Positions 12,508 to 22,563 of a stretch of DNA of 41,978 bases are shown here, one piece after another; position 1 is the first letter of the stretch; each line of letters starts with the position of its first letter. This DNA comes from Chlorokybus atmophyticus (lineage: Eukaryota; Streptophyta; Chlorokybophyceae; Chlorokybales; Chlorokybaceae). The DNA lies in the NCBI GenBank assembly GCA_009103225.1, contig RHPI01001616.1, positions 316,757-358,734 on the forward strand. Direction: 5' to 3'. The notes below the pieces were generated by a model. It worked only from the letters and a program-made list of their open reading frames with translations. It made no database searches and was not told where the DNA came from. A program made the translations under genes and the position numbers.

Positions 12508-13585
12508 GCATTTGCTCACAGTGCTTGTTGTGACTTTGAGAATGTTTTCAAGGTCGCAGTTGAAGCGCGATCGGAGTGTTTGCAAGGACGAACACTGCCT
12601 TTTGCTGGCAATACCTACCAGTTTGCAGACTATTCCCGGTATTTTTTTCAACGCTTCCAAAAAAGTGGTTGCAAGCATTCAGGCGCATTTCTTGTTGCTG
12701 TAAGCACTATAGATAGCTGCTGCTGGGGGCGGCGGCAGGAGAGGCGAGTTTGGCAGGAACGTTGGTGACCTGAGCCAGTACGCGTTTAGGCTTGCGTAGC
12801 TACTTTGGCAACAAGCAGTTGCTTTGTCAAGATGCTAGGTTGCACAGCATGCTGAGCTTTGGGACATGCATTGTCACAACAGTACAGTTGCAACTTGCCA
12901 CGCACACCGCAGCACCAAGCATGCACAGCTGGCCTGTGTAGAAGCTGGTAACCTTTGATAAACTTTGAGGCAAACATGCCAGCCATGAAAGGGCGCTGCA
13001 TGCCCAGCACAAGCATGACCAGCGTTGGTGCTGCATGCCTGTTGGTGTTGCAGCATTGGTGTTGAGTACGGCCTCTACCTACACATCAAGAGCTTAGGCT
13101 ATGCTGGCTTCTCTCCACTGCTGCCATCGCAGCTCTCGTGTACCAAAAAGCCTGCGCGGAGCTTCAGCAACGTACAGCTGTTGCGTCCTCATGCGTTGTG
13201 GGGCAGGCTTGTTGCACCTAAGGTAGACGGATCAAGTGGCATGCTTCACTATGCGGTTATGCGTACTGCTGGGCAGGCCTGTTGCACCCAAGGTAAACGG
13301 GTTAGTAGGCGTGTTTCACTGTGTGGTTAGGCATGCTGCTTGGGCTCTTGGACGATTCAGCCCCTCCTTGCGACTCAAGTAGTTTACCCGTTCTGCATTT
13401 GCTCCCTGACTTGCTGTCCAGGTCCTGATTGCAGCCGCATGTTCATGCTATCCTTGGTGGTGCAGTCTCGACAGTACGTGTACAGTGTTCAACTGCATTG
13501 ACTTCACTTGGCACCCTAGCACAGCTTAACATGTACAGTATACACAAGTACATCCCAATACAAAACCTTCTAAAGCCCAACATCC
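12508..13585. other. Intergenic between FolC and HMCES
   Basis: No conserved protein is visible. The interval contains the possible upstream FolC start (12678), the FolC promoter and the HMCES 3' end, plus a 70-base duplication at 13201-13340. Confidence 0.5.
13201..13340. repeat. Diverged 70-base tandem duplication
   Basis: Bases 13201-13270 and 13271-13340 align end to end. Both open with GGGCAGGC, followed by TGTTGCACC and AAGGTA, and then CTTCACT or TTTCACT, with about one difference every five bases. The region is non-coding by my reading. Confidence 0.8.
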
Positions 13586-15986
13586 TCAACCGCGTTTGAA
13601 GAACGCATCCAGCTTGCACTGCTTGTCCGGAGTCACCTTCGCGCTACTCTTCGCACCTTTCGTCGGAGAAGACTTCACCCCTTTGGCTGGGGATTGTTGT
13701 GTCTTTGTTGGCGTGCGCGTCTTTGCAGGTGAGGAAGGCAAACTCTCACTCCTTCTCCTCAACTGTATGCCTTGACTCCTCACTGCTTCCTTTGCTGCAA
13801 CTCCCTCTCCTCTCTCCTCTTCTCTCTCTTCTCTTTCCTCCTTTTCTTCTCTCTCATCCTTAACCTTTGCCTCCACATCATCACGAACAGGAAGTTCATC
13901 AGCCATCTCATCTGCATTGATGGTGGCCACGCCAGCAACTTCGGCCCGATGCTCGTCTTTCAGTCTGGATTCAACAGCAGCAGCAGCAGCTTCTTCATCA
14001 TCATGCTCTACAGGTAAGCCACTTCTATACTCGCGCGTGTCACACGAGTCCTCAGTATCAAGCTTCACATGCTTGCTTTCTGGCAGAGGCAAAGAGGCTT
14101 CCTTTTCTTCTTTAACTCTTTCATCTCCCTTCCTTTTGGCCCCGAACAATCTGGCTATCTGGCTGGTGGCGGCGGTTGTTTTGGCTTCTTCATGCACTTC
14201 TTTGCAGCATTCGGGCCCGTCGTAGTTCATTCGGTTCATCTCCGGCGTGACGCGAAACCACACTAAGTCGCGGCCGTTGTACGGCTCGAAGAGTGTCTTT
14301 TCAGCTTTGCTTAAGTCTAAGTCTGGAGCGAGCCAAGTGTTGACTGCGGCCTCGTCGGGTAATATCACGGGCATCCGATCGTGCAGCCAGGAGAGAGACT
14401 TGGACGATCGAGTCGTCATAATGGTGAACCTGTAAGAAAAAATCAAACCTGTGCGTGTCCATGTGTGTGTATGAGTGTGTGTGCGCGCGCGCGTGTGCCA
14501 CTCTCGCATAAATGCCTAAGTAAGTGCTTGTGAGTGTGGGTGTGGGTGTGCGTGTACGTGCACACAAGCGTGTGCATGCATGCGCGCTTATGTGCATAAC
14601 TGCACGCGTGTGTGGGAGCGTGCACGCTCGTCAGAGCAAATCAAAGCAGAGCACTACATGGATGCTTACGTGTAGAGTGTTTCTCCATTGGCGTCCTGCC
14701 AAGTGTCATACAAAGCTGCCATCATGATTGGTCGCTCCTCGCCTTCCTTCCAATGAATGTACCACGGGAGCTTCTTGGCCCCTGTAGTATTAACATTCAC
14801 TCATCTGTGCATAATGGAACAAGCTTCTACATGTGTACCTTGTTTTTGCCACTCATAGAAGCCGTTGACCACAGCCACGCAGCGGTTGCGTGTGAGTAGG
14901 CGTCGGAAGGAGCTCTTGTCGCCGACGGTCTCGCTGCGCGCATTGAACATGCGGAAGAAGTTGGGCTTGTCGTCCTTGCGCGTGAAGCTCGGCACCAGTC
15001 CCCATCTCATTGCCTGCATGTACGCAGATTGATGCATACACGGGCATGCTTCGGACATGTGTGCAGATTGATGCATACATGCGCATGCACGAGCATGTAT
15101 GTATCTCACTCTGTATGCGTGTTTAAATGGGTGTGATATGCGTGATGTCCACGTATGAGTACGTACAACAAAGGCGCGTATGCACATTTGCACTCATGCG
15201 AGTATATGCATAAGTGCGCGCGCCTGCGTGCATGTGCGCGCATACATGCATGCATGCCCACACATACACGCGCGCGTGCAGTGATTGCGTACACAGAATA
15301 GCACGCGCGCATGCCTACTTTGTACTCGTGTACGCACAAGCTTCCTGACCTGCACGGTTCGACGGCCGCCATCCTTCTCGGCACGGACAACTGGTGCATA
15401 AAATCCCGGCGACACATTGTAGGACGGCCGATACCTGGATCGGAAGGTTGTAGCAATAAGCAGGAGCAATGTGCAATGTCAATCAGCGTGCAGAGGTGAC
15501 ATCAGTTACACTGCTACAGACAGAAAGCTGCCTCCTCACCTGTCCATGTCTCGCCATTGTTCGGGAGGCACATTCGTGTTGGTGGCGCTTTGCACCTGAA
15601 ACGGAACAAGGGGGGAGGAATGACGTCACGTGATGCACAAACAGATATGCGCCGTTGTTGTTTATACACATGCGTCACAACAGTACAGCATTACAACCGG
15701 TTTTGCTCAGCATGGCTGTAGCTCAGTCAAAGAACTTGAATGCGCACACATGCGTGCGTGTGAAAGTTTGTATGCACGCGTGTGTATGCATGTACAAATG
15801 CGCGCTTGTACGTTCATGTGTGTGCGTGCGCGTGCGTGTGCGTGGGTGGGTGGGTGGGCGCGTGCATGTGCAGAAGCAAACAAGACATACACATGCAAAT
15901 ATCACACCAGGTTTGATATCGAAGCACGCAACACAAGTAATGCGAACCTGTTCAGGGGCTAGCGTACAGCGCGTCCGCCCGCACAT
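13586..15986 (-). CDS. HMCES: HMCES/YedK-type SRAP protein (abasic-site DNA crosslinking)
   Basis: SRAP proteins shield abasic sites in single-stranded DNA by covalent linkage through the N-terminal cysteine. Exons are 15986-15948, 15595-15540, 15434-15350, 15013-14839, 14781-14670 and 14429-13586, totalling 436 residues. The protein opens MCGRTRC, giving the catalytic Cys2 after Met removal, which fixes the start. Further family motifs are RPSYNVSPG, MRWGLVPSF, FNARSET (Asn84), GFYEW (Glu114) and LHDRMPVILP (His172), so all active-site residues are present. Residues past about 235 form a long Lys/Glu/Ser-rich tail, probably disordered, containing repeated S/T-P-x-K elements. It ends QCKLDAFFKRG, where QCKLDAFF fits a PCNA-interacting PIP box (residues 426-433). 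The length exceeds human HMCES mainly through this tail. Nuclear and replication-linked action is inferred from the family. Confidence 0.95.
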
Positions 15987-18185
15987 AGCCTCCTTCCTGC
16001 TTGCTGCGTCTCTCTTCCTCAGGTAAAGCGTCTATCTTGCCTGCTTGTGCGACAGCCTACCTACCTTAGGTGGTGTGGAGGTCAATCTAGTACAGTGTAG
16101 TCTAGGCAAGTCTAATCAAGTCTGGTCTAGTCTAGTCCAATGCAGTTCAGTGAACACAAGAAAGCAACCAGTGCATGTCCTTCTGCCTAGGTGCATGGCC
16201 CACAACCTTCAGCCCTCCTCTACGACATACTTTTCTCCTCCTCCAGCTCCTTTACTTCTCCTTGATTTCCTCCTCCTCCTCCTCCTCCTCCGCCGCCGCC
16301 GCAAAGTCTGCCGCCTCCTGCAATCAGCCTACTTCAGTCTTTCCCAGAGTGCATATTACCCGCCCGCTACGGCGGCGGCGGCCTTGTGTGCGCTGTGATG
16401 GAAGGGTTGACGTGGCCGCTGCCTTCTGCCGTTGTCCTAGCCTGGCCGGGCCGGGGCGGGCCGGGCCGGGCCTGGTGCCTGGCCTGTTCTGGCCTGCCAG
16501 GCCAGAACAGGGCAGGCACCAGGATGCTGAACCCTAGCCTGCTGCTCAGGTCAGAGTTGGCACGACGTAACTTACCTGTCTTAACAGTCCTCCACACTTC
16601 AGCAGATGCAACTTACCAACCTAAAGACCAATCGACACCACGCATTTGAAAATACGAAAGACCAAGGTGATGGTTCGATAGCAGTTAAGACAAAATTGTC
16701 CTCAAAAGCCTTTGGCAAGCTTTGGTGTAATTAAGCAAATTGTAAAATTTTGTTTAAAACAGTCGGAAAATTTTGTATCTTAATAAAGGGTTGAAAAAGC
16801 GATTTGTGTATGCTGCGTAGGTGTGTAAATAATTAATAATAATAATTAAACGTATGCATTATAATAAGCTATATTCCACAAGGTGTGATCCAACAGTTAC
16901 AAATCATAGCTTGCAATACGCGTACACGACTTGATTCTATGTGCAACACTCCTGCGTTGCAAATAGCTGAATCAACTTTGAGCTTATCATGAACGCATTG
17001 TACTACGGAGACTTTTTCAACTTAATCAACGGTATGAACCTTAAGGCAAGTTTCTGTCGTGCCTTCGATCATTCCAGCTCGAACTCGAGCGCACATGTAA
17101 ATTGTGCATTGCTGCGCATGAAGGGGTGTGTGTCACTGTTGCAATTTTGATGCAACGTATAGGTTGCCTTTGCATGTACTTCAAGTGATGATTGAGTTTA
17201 AATCGCTTTACACGCGTAAACGGCTGATTGTCAGTCAAGTTGTGGTCATCTTGCGCTACCTTTTGCAAGGAGACACGCATCTTTCACTTGCATCTTATAA
17301 ACTTATTAGTACTAGCTTGTTTCCTGATTTGGTTGAATGCAAGTGAAAGATGAAATAAGCTAGCAAAGCCTTATATACCACCGTTGAGCCCAAGCCCAAC
17401 CAACTCTTCAACTACCCTAACCGTCAATCTGCACGAGCATAGTAACATTCATGATGTCGTTGAGAAATGATGGTAAAGAGTTAAGAAAGGCTTATCCAAG
17501 CTCATCCTGTTTAAGTTTACTTCAAGACGCATCTATTGACGCCAACCCACGGCCAAACCGCCATCTCAGCTGTAAGTTATGGCTCCTTAAAGTCACAACT
17601 CCCAAACATCTGCGCGGGAAACCATAGTAACTCAAATATGTTGTCAGCTCGGCATCTGACTTTGGATACGCCTCGAACACACCTCCCTCACGTCCATGAG
17701 GACCCACATAAAAGTTCCAATGAAAACAACACACAAACCTCATTAAAATGGCTTCGAGAGTTGAAATGCCAAGGTCCATCTATGTCGCCAGCCCCAAGGG
17801 CACTATGCACTTATGACACTACATGCTCGTGTATGACATTTCGATGTAGATGAGCGCATTGTTCTTATGTAAGATTGTGGATGGCATTCACACAAAACTG
17901 GATACAAAATGGCTGTTGATTTGGGCCAAATGGCAATGGGAAGCTTTTCGTAAACTTCATTGTTTATAAGGGCATGGTCCCTCTGTTGAGCATAGCTCAT
18001 TGATGTGACATGTCGTGCATCGCGTGTGCAGCAACATCGTGAGGATATCCTCAAGACACAAGCTGAGGGTACTTTAACCATCGACTGCCATGATGATCCT
18101 TTTCTCATCCTCATTTCACCCTTTTCTCATTTTATCATCCGAAAGGTGAGTTGAGCATCGTGCACTTTCTTGCCTCCCCCCCCCC
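15987..18185. other. Gene-poor region before the assembly gap
   Basis: No conserved gene is visible. It contains a CTC/GCC trinucleotide run (about 16267-16303), a GGGCC-rich patch with the hairpin at 16471-16523, and AT-rich DNA from about 16640. A minus frame at 17522-17779 and a plus frame around 17870-17970 are open and of mixed composition but resemble nothing I know. The stretch ends in ten C bases at the gap edge. Confidence 0.5.
16471..16523. repeat. 53-base near-perfect hairpin
   Basis: Arms 16471-16496 and 16498-16523 are 26 bases each, reverse complements with a single mismatch, separated by one base. A GC-rich run of GGCCGGG units (16443-16470) lies immediately upstream. Confidence 0.9.
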
Positions 18186-18444
18186 NNNNNNNNNNNNNNN
18201 NNNNNNNNNNNNNNNNNNNNNNNNNNNNNNNNNNNNNNNNNNNNNNNNNNNNNNNNNNNNNNNNNNNNNNNNNNNNNNNNNNNNNNNNNNNNNNNNNNNN
18301 NNNNNNNNNNNNNNNNNNNNNNNNNNNNNNNNNNNNNNNNNNNNNNNNNNNNNNNNNNNNNNNNNNNNNNNNNNNNNNNNNNNNNNNNNNNNNNNNNNNN
18401 NNNNNNNNNNNNNNNNNNNNNNNNNNNNNNNNNNNNNNNNNNNN
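18186..18444. other. Assembly gap
   Basis: 259 N bases. The left edge is a run of ten C (18176-18185). Anything spanning this point is invisible. Confidence 1.
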
Positions 18445-19279
18445 CCGAAGCGCGTAGCTCAGAACTGACGCCTTGTAGGCGCATAATTGCTTTTTTGAGT
18501 GTTCGCAAATCTAAGTATTAATAAAAATGTTGGTATACAGCGACCTATGTATATTACTCATTTTATTTACATATTCTTATATGAACATTACAACAAGTTA
18601 ATTATGATTTTCATGGTTTGTGACTCGCTGAAATCAGATTGCATTTTGCATTACGTATACTGTAATTCACTTTCCATGTGCAATACTCATGCGTTGCAAA
18701 CTAATTCATACAACTTGTATATATGATATGCTAAAAAATTGAACTATTTATAAAGCGCGCAAAGTTGAAGAGCCTTTTGCAGCTTATCACCGCCATAAGT
18801 GTTGATACAATGCAAAACACCACAAATATAGCCAAATATTTAACAAATAACCAGGTTCATGTATAACACTGGAGTACTCTTGCCGAAGCATGTTGGTACA
18901 GAGACCGTGGTAGCATCCCGTGCAAACCATGACAGCCACGAGCGTTCAAATGCACACCTCTTGTGCGAAAGGATAACGATAACTTTGATAGCGGGACATG
19001 CCATTAAGTGTTGCGCTTTGACGCTAGAGCTGTACTAGCAATGGCAGCCCCCACTTGTTGCATTTGGTCTTGCGAGAGCTGGTGATGAGGGCTGCGGAAG
19101 AGGAGCTTCCGCCGGAGGGGCTTGTGCTGTCGGTGGTGGTCGCAACTCTCACGCTGGCTCTGCTGGACGCTACATTGGAGCAAGTCGAGGTGAGTGAGGA
19201 GAGGAGTAGAGTAGTAGATTTGAGGTAGGCAAGTAAGGAGGGGACACTGGGTTTATCACACAAGCTGAGAGGACTTATG

Positions 19280-19374
19280 AAGTTCAAGTGCAAGTTAAAG
19301 AAGTACATAATCTTGCACTTGGACTTTTGAACTCCAAGTGCAAGTTAGACCATTTTCTTAAATTGCACTTGCAA
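19280..19374. repeat. Alternating AAGTGCAAG inverted repeats
   Basis: Arm 19280-19294 is the reverse complement of 19312-19326 with one mismatch over 15 bases. A third copy in the first orientation lies at 19332-19344 and a partial fourth, TTGCACTTGCAA, at 19363-19374. Confidence 0.75.
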
Positions 19375-21493
19375 ACGCGTCAATTAATGGTGACAACTTG
19401 GCTATTGGTTATGAATACAAAGATGGTGGAGCTCGTCCGCCAGCATGGTCGGGTTTAATGGCGAGGGCAATTGCCATTAATGTTGCGGCATAATTGTGCA
19501 TCAAGGGCAAGCAATACGACAGTGCACAACCCTATAAGCAATAAAAGGTTGCGGCATGATGTTCAGCAACAGCCGCAATCTATTCATGCCCACTATACCT
19601 AATAATCAAGCATGTGACGGTGCTCGTGCCTTGTCACCTATGAGTTGGTCCAATCAACAACCCTCTCACCAAGACACGGTATTTACACCGGAACCTTGCC
19701 CCCTCTGCCAAGCACACACGCGCGCCCCGCCACTCGCGTACGCACGCGCATGCGCTCGAACCTACACACCGACTTGTGTAGCGCCTTGGATCGTCACACA
19801 AGCAAGCACACACCGGTGGACACACGCTAGCAACCCCTGCTAGCCACCACCAAGCTTGCACACCAGAAACTAGGGAGCTAAATGTTGTATTGCAAATTGT
19901 AGAATGTCACTATTATACCTACCAGTCTGCACATGCTATTGCCTAGACGATTCTAGCGCTAGACGGAACTAGAAGCTAAGATACTCTGGTAGAATCTTCT
20001 AGTACACTTCTAGACCTTTCCGCCGCACCAAAGATCTCCTCATTTGCTGCTCACATGGTCAGGTTATACTACTTGGCGCCAGGCCCTTCCAGAAATCTGG
20101 TCGAGCCCTTCTCGACTGGCCCTCCGTTTTCTGGCGTCTAACAGACTGGCCCTGGGCCGGCCGATATCTGCGGCAGACTCGCAACTCGCCGATATCCGCC
20201 ACAAGTTATGAAAAACATCATATCTCACAAGTAAGGCCTAAAATGGCCATGAAAATCACGAAATTTGGCCTTGACTGCTACAAAGCAGCACTCATGATAC
20301 AAGTTTAGCATCTCGTGCATGACATGTGCTTGGCATTATTGGGCACTTGCAACCGTTGCAAATGGCCTTGTGACAAGGCCATGTCACCTGTTTACAACCC
20401 ATAATATGATACAACAAATCAACACTCCCTTCAAGGCGCACCTTAACGTCGATGTCTTATTGGTCACGATGTACTACAATATGTACTACAAGGCAAGTGG
20501 TGCCTTTAGGCCATTCGCAAGTACATATGTACTATGAGAGCCTGAGTTTGTGATTCTAAGGTAGGATTGTCCCTATAAGAATCGGAGGTGTTTGATACTC
20601 ACGAGGAGGAGTGTATTTGTTTCGACCCTGGGACAAGGTCAGCGCATAGTGACAAGGCCTTAATGGCCTTGGACACCCTTTGTACCAGGTCGGAGAGCAA
20701 CATGTGGTACAAATGCTAAGTTGCATCCTTGAGTAGGGATTGGATCAGTTTTAATCAAGACCTCAGTGTGTATTTGCCTTACACGAGGGCCACTTGTGTG
20801 TAGGGTGCCTGATTGTTAGCTATTGAAGGGGCTCTCCCTCTCATCCCTTGTGGGGTTGTGCACTTGGGTGTGCTAAGCGTGTGTGTGTGCCAAGGGCTGG
20901 AGCTGAGTGGAGAGGCCGGTGGTCATCCTTTCCTCCCTTGGTGCTGTGCTGTAACTTCCGCTGCGAGGTGCTGCACTGGTGCTGCTAGTGGGGGCTTCAT
21001 CTATAAGTCCTTGGTGCTTATGCATAAGTTTGCATAGCCGATCAGCAGGTAAGTAAGTGGTATCATATGGCATTGTTACATAAGGTTTATTACAAACCAT
21101 GACTTTTGCAACAGATGTTACAATATATGTAACGTAGTCTTAAATGTAGTACATAATTGTACGTACAAGAACGTTGCATAACAAACTCAATGCACATGCG
21201 CACGCATGTAAACACCGTGACATAAAACACCCAAAAACCCATTTTATATGATTAATGAATTAATTATTACGTAATTTTGCTTATTTATGAAGTTCATTAA
21301 GGGGCGCTTATGCAGGTGTTAAAATTTAATTTTATTTAAACTTGTGTCATTTTTCATCACATAATATGTGATGAATCATTAAAGTCGTATTGTCGCTACA
21401 TGAGCACATCCAAAAAAAGGTTTGTATGAGAGGCTATGCGCCGAATAATTTTCGTTGTCAACTAGTATATGTGTCTATGCTCAGTTACCCGAT

Positions 21494-21543
21494 GCATACA
21501 TACCGGTCTACCTCATCTACTTAACGCATGCCGGTATGTATGC
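21494..21543. repeat. 13-base perfect inverted repeat
   Basis: GCATACATACCGG at 21494-21506 is repeated in reverse complement at 21531-21543, with a 24-base loop. No gene is nearby. Confidence 0.85.
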
Positions 21544-22128
21544 CTTGAGTGTCTTTTTTTTATCAGATTGCAGCTGTTACATAGGTATTAATGCAATACG
21601 CATCATCACTGAAAAAAACCCTTAATTATAGCTGTTCCATTGACATTTACCTCAATCTGAAAGCACATGGTAAGTGATTGCCACTGATCACCATGATTAC
21701 GATATTCGATAAAACATTGTACATGTGCTCATATGTTTGATTGAACAAACAGTTCATAATATTATACTTCACATAATTCATGATTGGCTTCAGCTGATTG
21801 ACAACATCTTCGATAAGCAAGATGCATAAATGACGAGGCACACATGATACATGTCATGCGCCGTTATAGACATGCTATAAGAACGCTATCGTGTGGTAGT
21901 CCTACTACTGGTACATTATTGGCTGGTGAGATGCACGATTGTCTCGCGGAAAAATCTGCGTATTTGGCGACTTGCTGCTACATGTAAGCCTATGGGTCAT
22001 GCTTATCATGGCGCATGCATGAATTTGTTCGGCGGCGTACCTGGTTGCCTATTGCGTGGTTGTTACACGGCCAGCTGTCCGCTGCTGACATGGCGTCAAG
22101 TGGTAAGCACCCTGCGACGCAGGCACGA

Positions 22129-22378
22129 CGCCGGGCAAGTTGCCCGGCGCAACGCGCCAACCAGTGCTCTGAACATCATCGGATATACCTTGAATGTAAT
22201 ACCCGGTCAAGGGCCTACCTAGCCGCCGACCTCCACGACCTTGCAGGCATGACGGCTGACTTGATAGCCCACTACGGCCGGTAGCTGATTACCCTATATC
22301 CGATGATGTTGAGAGCACTGGTTTGTGTTGCATTGGGTAGAAACCCAATGCAACACAAATTTGCATTGGGTAGAAACC
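22129..22378. repeat. Nested inverted-repeat block
   Basis: Four structures are packed together. A 10-base perfect stem CGCCGGGCAA lies at 22129-22138/22140-22149. Outer arms of 29 bases lie at 22159-22187 and 22295-22323 with one mismatch. A perfect 17-base stem lies at 22322-22338/22343-22359 with a 4-base loop. A direct copy of part of that last arm, TTGCATTGGGTAGAAACC, lies at 22361-22378. This resembles a foldback or MITE-like element just upstream of the FAD monooxygenase gene. Confidence 0.85.
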
Positions 22379-22563
22379 GGCCTGTCAACTTGATTGTCCG
22401 AAACTGACCAGTAGGCCTAGCCTATACCTATACCAAGGCGCGCAGTGCTCGTTAGCAAGCCCACTTGTCTGTTTTTCATGAAAATGCGGCGACGCTTCGC
22501 TTCCTCAGTGTCCTCTGTGCAGTTCGTTTTGTTCCCCGCAAAGACGCCTGCGCGGCCAGGCTC

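Larger units (their letters stand above)
18445..22563. other. AT-rich gene-poor region with inverted repeats
   Basis: Open frames are short and give no recognisable domain. The DNA is richer in A and T than the gene-bearing parts. Four AAGTGCAAG-type motifs in both orientations lie at 19280-19374, a 13-base inverted repeat at 21494-21543, and a nested inverted-repeat block at 22129-22378. This looks like a landing zone for small non-autonomous transposons, but no transposase is visible. Confidence 0.5.

Noticed and set aside
12786-13330. Open frames between FolC and HMCES
   Set aside because: No domain and no splice context; one runs through a 70-base duplication in which frame is not conserved.
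18186-18444. Frames of undefined residues across the gap
   Set aside because: They are only N bases.
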